NCBI GenBank assembly: GCA_034440635.1
Contig: JAOTON010001129.1
Span: forward strand, 2,187,501-2,251,500
Source: Lepas anatifera
Lineage: Eukaryota > Arthropoda > Thecostraca > Lepadidae
Length of the DNA stretch: 64,000 bases
Reading direction: 5' to 3'
The notes under the pieces were generated by a model that made no database searches, was not told the DNA's origin, and saw only the letters and a list, made by a program, of their open reading frames with translations. Shown here piece by piece: positions 1 to 9,780 of this stretch. The translations under genes and the position numbers were made by a program. Each line of letters starts with the position of its first letter. The first letter of the stretch is position 1.

Positions 1-372
1 CGCTTGGCGGCGCTGTTTGGGGGCGTCCCGGATCGGGCATTGGGCTGTGCCTTCGTCGCCGGACTGCCCGACCCCGTGCGACATTCAATCCGCGCCAGCT
101 CCCGTGCTGAGGCGCTGGACTTGGCCGGTGTTTTGGCGCGTGCTCGCGCGGTTTTGAGTGATGAGCGTGTCGCAACGGCAGCAGCGGCTGCTCGTGGCAG
201 CGGGGCGACCCGTCAGGAGCCGTGGGACCCGGAGACGCGCGGATACCGACGCCAACGGAGACGCCGCTGCTGGACTTGTGGCTCTCTGGAGCACCTGGCC
301 GCTGCCTGTCGACAGGGAAACGGCAGTGGGAGCGGTGCGTCAGCGCCAGCGTCGTCTCCCCCTCCGCTCTGA
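1..372 (+). CDS. gag: Gag C-terminus with zinc knuckle (partial)
   Basis: The frame is open from the window edge and ends at TGA 370-372, so only the last 123 codons or so are seen. A CCHC zinc knuckle lies near the end: CWTCGSLEHLAAAC has the spacing C-X2-C-X4-H-X4-C, as in retroviral and gypsy nucleocapsids that bind genomic RNA. The tail after the knuckle is Gly/Ser/Pro-rich. The frame overlaps pol by 151 nt and a correctly phased slippery heptamer lies just after the knuckle codons, so Gag-Pol is probably made by -1 frameshifting. Matrix and capsid parts are outside the window. Confidence 0.8.
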   Translation, partial: RLAALFGGVPDRALGCAFVAGLPDPVRHSIRASSRAEALDLAGVLARARAVLSDERVATAAAAARGSGATRQEPWDPETRGYRRQRRRRCWTCGSLEHLAAACRQGNGSGSGASAPASSPPPL

Positions 373-3300
373 AGGCGCTGCCAGTGCTGAAGATGCTTCT
401 CGATGGGAGGCCAGCCGATGTGCTGATAGACACAGGGAGCAGCGATAACATCATTCACGCGGACATCTGTCGATCAGGGTGGTCATCACGGCGAGTGACG
501 ATCACAGCTATCAATGGCGGCTCACTCAGCTGTGAAGGCGTTTGTTCCGTGACAATTGGCAGTGGCGGTCGCGAAGTGGTGGTGCAAGCGCTAGTGGTGG
601 CGGCTCCCCCAATGGGCGTTGATGCGGTGCTGGGGATGAGTGGCATTGCGGCCCTCGGTGGGGTCAGTGTGCTGTCGCCATTGCAGGTACAGGTCGGCTG
701 CAGCATCGGAAGAGGCGTGCCGACTGGTGCTGTGGCCGGTGGTGCAGTGGCTGCTGTGGCCGGTGGTGCGGAGCCAAGTGTGGCCAGCGAGGCAGGTGCA
801 GTGGCTGCTGTGGCCGGTGGTGCGGCGCCAAGTGTGGCAGGTGCAGTGGCTGCTGTGGCCGGTGGTGCGGAGCCAAGTGTGGCCAGCGAGGCAGGTGCAG
901 TGGCTGCTGTGGCCGGTGGTGCGGAGCCAAGTGTGGCCAGCGAGGCAGGTGCAGTGGCTGCTGTGGCCGGTGGTGCGGCGCCAAGTGTGGCAGGTGCAGT
1001 GGCTGCTGTGGCTGGTGGTGCGGAGCCAAGTGTGGCCAGCGAGGCAGGTGCAGTGGCTGCTGTGGCCGGTGGTGCGGAGCCAAGTGTGGCCAGCGAGGCA
1101 GGTGCAGTGGCTGCTGTAGCCGGTGGTGCGGAGCCAAGTGTGGCCAGCGAGGCAGGTGCAGTGGCTGCTGTGGCCGGTGGTGCCGAGGCAAGTGTGGCAG
1201 GTGCAGTGGCTGCCGTAGCTGCCGTGGCTGGCACGCGCGACCTCCAAGTGGAGGGGAGAGATTTTTTGGCGAGGTTTGACAGCGGCGCCGGAGTGTGGAC
1301 CGTCGCGTGGAAGTGGGCGGACGGCGTCGGGCCGGCAAGCCTCAGGAACAACGTGGCTGAGTACAAAATCGACCCTTCCGTGCGCCAGGAGTATGACGCG
1401 GAGATCGAGTGTTGGCGGCAGGAGGGATATTTACAGCCATACGACGAGAAGACTGACGGTCCCCCGCGCGGCCTCGTCCCGCTGATGGCGATTCCGCAGG
1501 CGAACAAGACCCGACCCGTCCTCGATATGCGCGAGCTCAACAGCCATGTAGCTGCCTATACCGCTGACGCGGACGTGTGCGCTGAGCACCTCCGCAGGTG
1601 GCGCAAGCGTGGCGGACGCGTGGCTGTAGTGGACCTCAGGCGCGCCTACTTGCAGCTGCGGCTCGAGCGGGCTCTGTGGCCGTACCAGACCGTCATTGTC
1701 CGCGGGCGCCGGTACAGCCTCACTCGTCTGGGTTTCGGCCTCAACGTCGGGCCAGCGGTGATGAAGGCCGTGGTGAAGGCTGTGCTCGCGCAGGACCCGA
1801 AGATGGAGCGGGCTGTGTCGCCGTACGTTGACGACCTGCATGTGGATGAAGACATCATCAGTGCAGAGCGGGTCGTAAAACACTTCGGACGATACGGTCT
1901 AGAATGCAAGCCGCCTGTGCGGCCGGAGGAGGGCGCTCGGATGCTGGGTCTGCACGTCCACAGTTGCGCAGAAGGGCTCAGGTGGTCGCGTGACCGCGCC
2001 ATTCCTGCGCCTCCGGAGCGTGTCACTCGCCGGACTGTTTTCGCCTGGTGTGGCCAGCTGACGGCCCATCTCCCCGTCTGCGGATGGTTGCGGCCGGCTA
2101 CCGCCTGGCTAAAGCGACGCGTCAACGCAGTCAGCAGAGGATGGGACGACGTTGTTGACGACACAGCTCTGCGTGCTCAAATCACTCATGTGTGGTCGCG
2201 CGTTGCGGAGTCAGACCCCGCTCAGGGTCCGTGGTGTTGGACGGGAGAGCGCGCGATAGTATGGACCGATGCCAGCTCTATAGCAGCTGGTGTCGTCATC
2301 GAGACGCCCGACGACGGGGTGATGGAGGACGCTTGTTGGCTACGACCGGAGGGCGCGGAAACTACGCACATCAATATGGCGGAACTGGACGCTGCCCTAC
2401 GTGGTCTGAACCTGGGTGTTGCCTGGGGTGCCAAAGTGATCGACCTCAAAACGGACTCTGCCACGGTGCACCGCTGGATAGATGATGCGCTGAGCGGCCG
2501 CACCCGTCTGCGTACACGCGCTGCGAGTGAGATGCTAATCAGGCGTCGCGTGGCCGTGATCTGCCAGCTAGTCACCGAGCTGCACCTCACCGTGACAGTG
2601 ACGCTGGTCCGTTCTGAACAGAACCGAGCTGATGCACTTACACGTGTACCCAAGCAGTGGTTGCGTGGTCCGGAGGCAGGCCAGACAGCGGCAGCGGGCG
2701 CGGCCGCCGCGCAGGCAGCGCCAGGTGATAGCGCAGCACGTGCCGAAGCCGATGCCACCAGTGATGCAGACGCCGCTGCAGTCAAGGCGGTGCACGAACG
2801 AGCAGGTCACCCCGGCGTCCGCCGAACGCTCTACTTCGCGCGACGCGATGTGTCGCGTGACGTCACGAGGTCTGCAGCGCGTGCCGTGGTCGAGAGCTGC
2901 GAAGTGTGTCGCTCGGTGGATCCAGCTCCGGTGCGGTGGCGGCAGGGGTCGCTCGACGTCAACACCAACTGGTGTCGGATCGCTATCGACACAACACACT
3001 ACCAGAATGAAAACTATCTGTCGGTGATCGACTGCGGGCCATCACGTTTCAGCGTCTGGCGCCGACTGCGGCGCGCAGATGCTACTGAAGTGGTGGGCCA
3101 CCTCGAGCAGCTTTTCCTGGAGCGCGGGGCGCCATCGGAAATCCTTGCGGATAATGCCACTGTGTTCCGCGGTCGTCAGGTTGCCGCTCTCGCCGCGCGG
3201 TGGAGTGTGCGGCTCAGGTTTCGCGCAGTGCATGAGCCGGGCGGAAACGGAGTGATCGAGAGGTGCCACAGAACGGTCAAAGTGATTGCAGCGAGGCGCA

Positions 3301-3842
3301 AATGTGTTATACCGGTGGCAGTGCATCTATATAATGTGACACCTCGGGATGGCACCAGTGGGGCCACGGCGCCGGCTGCTGGCGTTTATTCATACGCGGT
3401 GAGAGACCTAGTGACGCCGGCGCATGTGCCGGCCGAGAGGGAGTCGCCCCCGACCGAGTCCGACGGCTCGGGACTCCGTGTGGGAGACGACGTGTGGGTG
3501 CGGCAGCGGGGAACGCGGTGCGATGAGGCTTCCCGTCGGGGAAAGGTGACCAAAGTGGTGTCGCGTCAGGTGGTAGAAGTGGGCGGAGTGCCATGGCACG
3601 TCCGGGACCTCCGACCCCGGGGCGAGGCGGAGCCTGATGAGGGGAGTAGGGATAGTGCCGACGGTGAGGATGACAGTGACGGGGTGCCCCTGTTCCTGGC
3701 GGGTAACCCCATCCCGTTGCAGGGAGCGGGAGCCACCGAGGCAGACACGTGTGACTGTGTTGGGACGGCCGACCCTCTTCCTCGGCGTAGTGCGCGGCAG
3801 AAAAGGCCGCGACAACTCGCGTGTTGTGATCGTGATGAGTGA
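222..3842 (+). CDS. pol: Ty3/gypsy Pol polyprotein
   Basis: An uninterrupted 1206-codon frame, entered by frameshift near codons 32-33 rather than from its own start. Order: retropepsin-like protease (LIDTGSSD, catalytic Asp about residue 70); an Ala/Gly/Val-rich tandem-repeat linker (about 165-337); RT (LDMRELNSHV; YVDD at 535-538); RNase H (TDAS Asp 683, Glu 721, Asp 745); integrase with HHCC finger (His 858 and 863, Cys 893 and 896) and catalytic Asp 923, Asp 977, Glu 1013, the last two with the standard 35-residue spacing. The tail after about residue 1080 is acidic. All catalytic residues I can check are present. The protein copies element RNA to DNA and integrates it. No frameshift or stop is seen, so it could be competent if the 5' part is intact. 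Confidence 0.88.
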   Translation: MGPGDARIPTPTETPLLDLWLSGAPGRCLSTGKRQWERCVSASVVSPSALKALPVLKMLLDGRPADVLIDTGSSDNIIHADICRSGWSSRRVTITAINGGSLSCEGVCSVTIGSGGREVVVQALVVAAPPMGVDAVLGMSGIAALGGVSVLSPLQVQVGCSIGRGVPTGAVAGGAVAAVAGGAEPSVASEAGAVAAVAGGAAPSVAGAVAAVAGGAEPSVASEAGAVAAVAGGAEPSVASEAGAVAAVAGGAAPSVAGAVAAVAGGAEPSVASEAGAVAAVAGGAEPSVASEAGAVAAVAGGAEPSVASEAGAVAAVAGGAEASVAGAVAAVAAVAGTRDLQVEGRDFLARFDSGAGVWTVAWKWADGVGPASLRNNVAEYKIDPSVRQEYDAEIECWRQEGYLQPYDEKTDGPPRGLVPLMAIPQANKTRPVLDMRELNSHVAAYTADADVCAEHLRRWRKRGGRVAVVDLRRAYLQLRLERALWPYQTVIVRGRRYSLTRLGFGLNVGPAVMKAVVKAVLAQDPKMERAVSPYVDDLHVDEDIISAERVVKHFGRYGLECKPPVRPEEGARMLGLHVHSCAEGLRWSRDRAIPAPPERVTRRTVFAWCGQLTAHLPVCGWLRPATAWLKRRVNAVSRGWDDVVDDTALRAQITHVWSRVAESDPAQGPWCWTGERAIVWTDASSIAAGVVIETPDDGVMEDACWLRPEGAETTHINMAELDAALRGLNLGVAWGAKVIDLKTDSATVHRWIDDALSGRTRLRTRAASEMLIRRRVAVICQLVTELHLTVTVTLVRSEQNRADALTRVPKQWLRGPEAGQTAAAGAAAAQAAPGDSAARAEADATSDADAAAVKAVHERAGHPGVRRTLYFARRDVSRDVTRSAARAVVESCEVCRSVDPAPVRWRQGSLDVNTNWCRIAIDTTHYQNENYLSVIDCGPSRFSVWRRLRRADATEVVGHLEQLFLERGAPSEILADNATVFRGRQVAALAARWSVRLRFRAVHEPGGNGVIERCHRTVKVIAARRKCVIPVAVHLYNVTPRDGTSGATAPAAGVYSYAVRDLVTPAHVPAERESPPTESDGSGLRVGDDVWVRQRGTRCDEASRRGKVTKVVSRQVVEVGGVPWHVRDLRPRGEAEPDEGSRDSADGEDDSDGVPLFLAGNPIPLQGAGATEADTCDCVGTADPLPRRSARQKRPRQLACCDRDE
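315..382 (+). promoter_or_regulatory. -1 ribosomal frameshift signal (gag/pol)
   Basis: GGGAAAC at 315-321 is an X-XXY-YYZ heptamer read as G GGA AAC in the gag frame; slipping back one base enters the pol frame. Seven bases downstream, 329-335 can pair with 364-370 (7 bp, one G-U). Two further pairings are possible: 341-347 with 374-380, which would form a pseudoknot, or 322-328 with 376-382, which would extend the hairpin. The two are mutually exclusive. GGGAAAC is a known retroviral slippery site. Which fold forms is inference. Confidence 0.65.
715..1235 (+). repeat. In-frame 54/45-bp tandem repeat in pol linker
   Basis: About ten tandem units code for GAVAAVAGGAEPSVASEA (54 bp) or a 15-residue version lacking the SEA part (45 bp). 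Both lengths are multiples of three, so the frame survives expansion. Copies are nearly identical in DNA, which points to recent amplification. The block lies between protease and RT, a likely flexible tether. All three plus frames stay largely open here because of base composition, not because of extra genes. Confidence 0.9.
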
Positions 3843-3852
3843 TTCTTGAAAA

Positions 3853-4130
3853 TCAGGGGGAGGTGTGGTGTGCAATGTGTCGTGTGTGAAACGTCGTGAG
3901 TGTGCCACTGGGCCACTGGCGGAGAGCCAATCAGGAGCCGCAGTTCCGGGCCGCTCCTTATATGGAAATCGGTGGACGGCGCGCGGCGGCCAATAGGATT
4001 GAGGGGATCGCGGCCGCGGGGAAGCGCGGGAAAAGGGAGTTGGTCGGGAGGAGCGGCAGCGGCAGCAGGTGTGTTTGAGCGGCGATTTGGCAATACACTA
4101 TCACACCTCCGTGCGTGTGAGGGTGTCAAC
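3853..4130 (+). repeat. Polypurine tract and 3' LTR
   Basis: A purine run (AATCAGGGGGAGG, with one T and one C) just after the pol stop looks like the plus-strand primer site; the LTR would then start with TG at about 3864. A TATA-like sequence (TTATATGG, about 3958) preceded by a CCAATCAGG-type box suits an LTR promoter. The 3' end is not fixed: TCAA near 4128 is one candidate, but no second LTR or target duplication is visible in the window. Confidence 0.6.
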
Positions 4131-4764
4131 GAATAAGCGACCAAGAGGATGACTGTGTGTTTGGAATGGGTTTGTGTTTTTATCAGAATAGATTCGGAAA
4201 TCTTACGGTCAGGCCCATCTCTAGCGTGTTTCACTGACCCCTGCGCCCACCTTCTAGGTTTTTGTGACCCTGCCCGGTCCGGATGGTGCCCCTCCTTTAC
4301 GACAAGCCCCTCCCCCCGATCGGCAATTCTGGATCCCCTATGCTTTCCCGATTTGAAAATAATTATTGCGCTTACGATTTTAAGGTTGACATAATACCTT
4401 GACGCACTCAGATATGGATGAGTTGAGGACAGCATTTACATGTGAAAGACTTTTCCCTTGTTGGCTACATACCTGCAGAAATCCAGGATAGACCGTGAAT
4501 GACACGCGGCGGACTCCAAAGCCATTTGCTTTTTCTTTGCCCTATTTTGCGCACCCGACATTTTGCGACGTTTCTCTGGCAAAGGCTCCATGTTTCTGAG
4601 AAATTGGCACCTAGCCTGCTATCTCCCCTTATTTTCTAGTATGCAACAGCTGGGCAACGGCGGCAATTGCGCCAATTGCGCCAGCTGCGCGAATACAATT
4701 CGTCAAGCACAACAAACATCAATTCCATCAAAACAATTCGTGCAGCAGTGCACAACAAACATCT
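4131..4764. other. Intergenic, mostly unassigned
   Basis: No gene recognised. About 4295-4345 resembles one end of the CATAGGCGGATCC-type MITE family found complete at 55463 and 32237, here truncated. The rest contains a short CAATTGCGCC-type duplication near 4660. Confidence 0.4.
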
Positions 4765-4981
4765 GAAGCCAATTTCATAAACGCTCTATGAGTAAGTACT
4801 ACGTAGCTAGCGAGTATTTACTACCTAACAATTTCATAAAAGGTTGTTAGTAGATACTTTGATAGTCTGACAAGGTATTTAGTCATATAGGTATAACTAG
4901 GGAACTCTCCCGATCCCCCCTCTGATTGGTCGGTGAGTTTCACAAAAGTTTATGAAATTGTTTATTTAGGAAATTGGCTTC
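4765..4981. mobile_element. MITE, about 217 bp
   Basis: Perfect 12-bp terminal inverted repeats (GAAGCCAATTTC at 4765 and its complement ending at 4981), with a second inverted match just inside (AATTTCATAAAC, 4771-4782 and 4948-4959). No coding capacity. No clear target duplication, so the superfamily is open. Confidence 0.7.
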
Positions 4982-4993
4982 TGGTAGATAATT

Positions 4994-5388
4994 CCAGGGG
5001 CGGATTCAGGAGCAGCAATCCGCCCATGACCCCCTAATGTCACCACGCCACCCCTCTTTTGGCAGTGCCTTTGGAAAACACTTTTGGGGGATTTTTGGCC
5101 GTCCGGTGCCCTCCCTAAACGATTCTTTTGGATTCACCCCTGGGGATTTCCCTGATTGAACGCTGGCGCTGCGTGCGCATCCACGTGATCGTTTCCTGGC
5201 TACGACGGTTATTATCACATGATCGTGGGTTTCAGAATTCAGAAGATTTAATTGCTCGACAGACCTAGTGTAAACCGTTTTTTTTAAATTCCCGGCCTTT
5301 GGGGGCAAAATATAGTTTGGCCCCCCTTCCAGCGCTTTGGGGGAGACCATGGCCGTAATACCCCCTGCGTCCGCCAATGGCGGCTTTT
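4994..5388. mobile_element. Possible hAT-type MITE relic
   Basis: Begins with CAGGGGCGGATTCAGG, a sequence typical of hAT-type termini and shared with the MITEs at 40086 and 55463. The other end (CCTGCGTCCGCCAATGG) is only a loose inverse match. It directly abuts the GGGGGCGCC array. Confidence 0.35.
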
Positions 5389-5399
5389 GATGTCCACAG

Positions 5400-6660
5400 A
5401 GTGTTTTTGCTTTCGAGGGGGCGCCTTTGCTCTTGAGAAGCGCCTTTTTGTTCAGGGGGCACCTTATGCCTCCCAGGGGCGCTTATAATTTCCAAGGGGG
5501 CGCTTAAGCCTCCCAGGGACACATTTGTTATCCAAGGCTGCCTTTCTATCCGGGGAGCGCCTTTGTTTTCCAGGGGCACCTTTGCTCTTGATGGGCGCCT
5601 TTTGCTGTCCAGGGGGCGCATGTGCTCTCTCAGGGGGCGCCTGCGCTATCCAGGGGGCACCTATGCTTTCCAGGGGGCGCCGATGTCCCCCAGGGGCGCA
5701 TTCGCTGTCCAGGGCTGCCTTTCTATTCAAGGTGCGCCTTTGCTATTCACGGGCGCCTTCACTCTTGAGGAGCACCGTTTGCTGTCTAGGGGCGCCTGTG
5801 CTCTCCAGGGGGCGCCTATGCCTCCCACGGGCGCATTTTCTATCCAGGGTTGCCTTTCTATTTAAGTTGCGCCTTTGCTCTTGATGGGCGCTTTTTGCTG
5901 TCCAGGGGGCGCCTGTGCTATCCAGGGCGCTTACGCTTGCCAGGGGGCGCCTATGCCTCTCGCGCGCATTTGCTCTCTAGGGTTACCTTTCTATTCAAGG
6001 TGCACATTTGCTATCAATGGGCGTCTTTGCTCTTGAGGTGCGCCTTTTGCTGTCCAAGGGCGCCTGTGCTCTCCAGGAGGCGCCCGTGCTATCCAAGGGG
6101 CGCTTATGCTTCCCAGTGGGCGGCTATGCCTCCCAGGGGCGCATTTGCTAACCAGGGTTGCCTTTCTATTCAAGGTGCGCCTTGGCTCTTGAGGGGCGCC
6201 TTTTGCTGTCCAGGGGGCGCCTGTGTTATCCAGGAGGCGCTTATGCTTCCCAGGGGGGCGCCTATGCCTCCCAGGGGCGCATTTGCTATCAATGGTTGTC
6301 TTTCTACCCAAGGTGCGCCTTTACTATCCAAGGGTGACTTTGCTCGTGAAGGGTGCCTTTTGCTGTCCAGGGGGCGCATGTGCTCTCCAGGGGGCGCCTG
6401 CGCTATCCAGGGGGCACCTATGCTTTCCAGGGGGCGCCGATATCCCCCAGGGGCGCATTTGCTATCCAGGGTTGCCTTTCTATCCAAGGTGCGCCTATGC
6501 TATCCACGGGCGCCTTTGCTCTTGGGGGCGCCTTTTTCTGTCCAGGGGCGCCTGTGCTATCCAGGGGGCGCCTATGCTTTCCAGGGGGCGCCTTTGCCCA
6601 TTAAAAGGGCGCCTTTATGCTATCCAGGGTCACCTTGGCTCTAGGGGCACGTCTTTTTCT
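5400..6660. repeat. GGGGGCGCC minisatellite with higher-order units
   Basis: Basic unit about 20 bp, for example CAGGGGGCGCCTATGCTTTC, repeated with variation dozens of times. A subunit with GGTTGCCTTTCTAT recurs seven times at roughly 134-181 bp spacing, giving a higher-order structure. Long open frames across it (for example 5850-6644) are a result of the repeat composition and are not called as genes. The same GGGGGCGCC motif, in short tandem runs, occurs inside the MITE at 32237-32512. Confidence 0.85.
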
Positions 6661-6797
6661 ATCCAGGGGCTGGCCAAGTATTGTTAAAATCCATGTCGGG
6701 CACCTTCGGCGCCCGACACGGGCGGGGGGCGCCACTTTAGAGCCGAAGCGTAAGGGGGGGCCGGGCCCGCTGGCCCCCCTTGGGTGCGCCACTGAAC

Positions 6798-7270
6798 CCA
6801 AACACCGTTCACAGTCGACCAATTTACAGCTATCCTCCGAGACGCTGCTTATGCTTCTATACCGCGAACATCAAAAAACCCTCGGCGACCACCGGTACCG
6901 TGGTGGAGCATGGAATGCCGTGACGCTGTCCGAGAGCGGCGGCGCGCTTACAGACAGTTTAAACGAAATTCCACTCAGCAAAACTTAAATATGTATCGGA
7001 AATCTCGAGCCGCCTGCAGGCGCACAATAAAACAAGCTAAGAGAAAATGTTGGAGAGAATAAGTAGGTAAACTGAATCGATTTACGCCATTGTCTCAAGT
7101 GTTTGGCCAAATCCGCCGTATCGAAGGTAGGTCGGTCTCCACACCACTACCAACTTTGCAGATTGGTGGTAGGAATATATTCAATCCAACAGAAGTAGCC
7201 GACTGTATAGGAAATGCGATTGCACAGCGCTGTAGTTCAGTTAGGGAGGATGTCTCCTTTATGCAATATA
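6798..7270 (+). mobile_element. LINE A, 5' segment (part of ORF2)
   Basis: Broken frames encode the linker between endonuclease and RT of an I-type LINE: the FTPLSQVFGQIRRIEGRS stretch corresponds to the matching region of LINE B and LINE C. It stops at TTTATGCAATATA (7258-7270), and the near-identical TTTATGCGATATA at 15018-15030 opens the remainder of the same ORF2. LINE B therefore inserted here. Several frameshifts; non-functional. Confidence 0.75.
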
Positions 7271-7425
7271 TGTGTGTGTTGGTGTTTTAGGGCACTTCGG
7301 CTGCCAGGGCCATATAGCGCGCCTAACAGGTGAGATTAGTCAAATATCAGATTCAACTTCGTTGTTGGGTGTCATCCTACCTACGAATAGTTGTCCATAG
7401 CTCAGACTTGGGCTCTGCCGCCCAC

Positions 7426-9780
7426 TCAAACCCTATTTGGGCTGTAAATGATGTGGAAACCTATCTCAGTCAAGTATAGTAAAACACGGTTGAAATCTGT
7501 TGTTGAGTGGTTACCGAGGATCTCCGGCATCGATATTCCAGGTAGGAATCGGCAACGCACTTGGCGGAGCCCTGCGCAAACATCAGTGTCTGACAAAACA
7601 TGTTCGACACTCAGTCTTACGCCACACCGGGGGCAGGTGTTTGGTGCAGAGTCACACAGGTAGTGTCCATGTGTGATGAATGTGTGGCCAATGCGTAATC
7701 TAGCCAGACATACCTCCTCTCTTCTATTTCGCCGAGCACTCGATTCCCAGTGGCCTATCGTTGTCCTGAGACGCTTCAAAGCACAGTCCGGTTCAGTGTC
7801 CCATCTCGCCTGCCACTTTGAGGAGAAAAAACTATTGATAGCAGCCTTGAGGTCACCCGCTGGTACGCGGAACCTTTCCTGGGGGCTCAGAAACGACGCT
7901 GTTTTGGCGGCTTCATCCGCCAATTCATTGCCGGGTATACCAACATGGCTTGGGACCCACACAAACTTTATTTCGATGCCTTGGGTTGCAAGAGTGGTCA
8001 ACAGCTTTAAAATCGCCGGTATGAGCCATGATGAGTGTGACTGTCGAGAACGGAGAGCTGACAGGGAACTGGCTGAGTCAGTGATTATCAGGTGGTGTCC
8101 CTCGGGGAACTGGCGGATATATCTTAAGACCTGCAAGATCGCATATAATTCGGTGGTGAACACGGACGCAGTTCTCGGTAGACCAAAACATCTACGCACA
8201 CCTTCGCCTGTGAAGGCACACCCGGCTCCAGTAGCTCCTTTGGATCCGTCAGTGTAAAATTTAGAGTAGTCTGAGTATAGACTTATCTTTTCCAAGGCTA
8301 GTTGTAAGAGTTCTGACGGGGCTGTTGTTGTTTTTCCGTGTTGCATCAGCTCCAAATCGCATTCAACAGTAATTCGGCGCCATGGTTCCAACCTCTCGGG
8401 TCGTTTCTTTGCTATGGTTCCAAAGTCGATACTAGATTCCTGTAGCAAGTGCGCAACCCGGGTGCATAAAGCTAAGGAGGAGCTTTGTCTAACGGTTGTA
8501 AAAAGTTCTGTCAGTGTGTTATCAAAGATCCATTTGTATGTAGGATGGGTTGGGTACTGGCGGATTCTACTTGCATATGTAAGAGCGAGTCGACTTCGTC
8601 TCAGTTCAAGCGGAGGCTCGTTAGCTTCTACTAAGAGGCTCGCTCTTCGTGACGTCCGGAAGGCGCCCGTTGCGATACGCACACACGCGTGGTGGACAGC
8701 GTCTAGGGGTTGCTTCGTGCTCGTCAGTGCACCATCGTACACCACCGATGCGTAATCCAACACAGATCTTATCAATGCATGATATAGTCGCAGAATGGAT
8801 ATTCGGTCCCCACCGTAGGAAGTACGAGAGATCATCTTTATGACGTTCATGCGGCCAGAACATTTGTCTTTAAGAGATGAAATATGTGGAGAGTACGTGA
8901 GACGTTTGTCAAAGATGACACCAGGGAATCTCATCGTGTCGGCGATCGGAATACGTCTTCCGTATAGACGCAGTGATGTCTCCGGACAATGTCGAGTCCT
9001 GCGGCAGAAGTGGACACACGTAGTTTTGTCCGTTGAGAACTTAAACCCATTCAGGAGGCTCCAATCGGTCAGGCGATCAATACACATCTGCAGCTGGCGC
9101 TGCGCAGATATAGTAGTGGATGTGGTTACCCATACGGCGAAATCGTCGACAAAGAGCGATCGGTCTATGGACGGGGGTATTGTGTCACATATGTCGTTGA
9201 TTAAAACACCGAAGAGTGTCACGCTTAAAACACTACCCTGTGGCACCCCACTCAGCTGTTGAAACCTCCTAGACAGGCAGTTGCCGACTCTAACTCGAAA
9301 GTATCGATTTCTAACAAAGTTTTCCAGGAAGTAACCCATATGACCTTTGACTCCGGCCCGCCGCAACTTTTGGAGGATTGCGTGGCGCCACGCCGTGTCG
9401 TACGCCTTTTCCATGTCAAAAAAGAGTGCTATAGTGTGTTGCTTTGCTGCGAAGGAGCGGCGCACAGCTGTATCAAGCGACACAAGGTGGTCAGTGGTGC
9501 TTCTCCCTACTCTGAAGCCACACTGAGCGTTGGAAAGAAATCCAGTGTTTTCCAAAAACCACATCAATCTTTTATTGACCATCCTTTCAAAAAGTTTGCA
9601 AATACAAGAGGTAAGAGCGATAGGTCTATAGTGGAGAGGGTCCGTACCATCTTTACCCGGCTTGAGTATAGGGATAATCGTTGCTTCACTCCAATCATCT
9701 GGGAAATCGTGTGTGATCCATATATGGTTGTAGAAAGAGAGAATGGCATTATGTGAACGTTGATCAAGTTGTTTCAGCAT
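7426..9780 (-). CDS. LINE B ORF2: RT, RNase H and zinc finger
   Basis: Open for 784 codons. RT: FFDMEKAYDTAW (motif A), GVPQGSVLSVTLFG, FVDD catalytic box. RNase H: YTDGSKG, FTTELYAIL, ITDSASS and VPSHVGIPGNELAD carry the D-E-D-D set. A C-terminal CPRC...H...C finger follows. RT plus RNase H in one LINE ORF is typical of the I group. It continues from the endonuclease frame (9774-11219), but a one-base length change in an A run (plus-strand T run near 9815) separates the two. The catalytic parts look intact, so the frameshift is recent or an assembly error. Confidence 0.85.
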   Translation of the reverse strand: MLKQLDQRSHNAILSFYNHIWITHDFPDDWSEATIIPILKPGKDGTDPLHYRPIALTSCICKLFERMVNKRLMWFLENTGFLSNAQCGFRVGRSTTDHLVSLDTAVRRSFAAKQHTIALFFDMEKAYDTAWRHAILQKLRRAGVKGHMGYFLENFVRNRYFRVRVGNCLSRRFQQLSGVPQGSVLSVTLFGVLINDICDTIPPSIDRSLFVDDFAVWVTTSTTISAQRQLQMCIDRLTDWSLLNGFKFSTDKTTCVHFCRRTRHCPETSLRLYGRRIPIADTMRFPGVIFDKRLTYSPHISSLKDKCSGRMNVIKMISRTSYGGDRISILRLYHALIRSVLDYASVVYDGALTSTKQPLDAVHHACVRIATGAFRTSRRASLLVEANEPPLELRRSRLALTYASRIRQYPTHPTYKWIFDNTLTELFTTVRQSSSLALCTRVAHLLQESSIDFGTIAKKRPERLEPWRRITVECDLELMQHGKTTTAPSELLQLALEKISLYSDYSKFYTDGSKGATGAGCAFTGEGVRRCFGLPRTASVFTTELYAILQVLRYIRQFPEGHHLIITDSASSLSALRSRQSHSSWLIPAILKLLTTLATQGIEIKFVWVPSHVGIPGNELADEAAKTASFLSPQERFRVPAGDLKAAINSFFSSKWQARWDTEPDCALKRLRTTIGHWESSARRNRREEVCLARLRIGHTFITHGHYLCDSAPNTCPRCGVRLSVEHVLSDTDVCAGLRQVRCRFLPGISMPEILGNHSTTDFNRVLLYLTEIGFHIIYSPNRV

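Larger units (their letters stand above)
1..4130 (+). mobile_element. Ty3/gypsy LTR retrotransposon, 3' part
   Basis: The end of Gag, the whole Pol (protease, RT, RNase H, integrase), a polypurine tract and the 3' LTR follow in Ty3/gypsy order, with integrase after RNase H. The 5' LTR, primer binding site and most of Gag lie left of the window. The reading frames are open from the window edge through the integrase, so the copy may be young. The right edge is uncertain because the 5' LTR is not available for comparison. Confidence 0.85.

Noticed and set aside
455..1540. Long antisense frames across the pol repeat
   Set aside because: Shadow of the Ala-rich repeat in the real pol frame.
5265..6687. 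Several long overlapping frames on both strands (up to 264 codons)
   Set aside because: They fall in a stop-poor GC-rich minisatellite and are open in several frames at once; no domain.
7090..7290. A separate 66-residue gene
   Set aside because: It is LINE A ORF2 sequence interrupted by LINE B.
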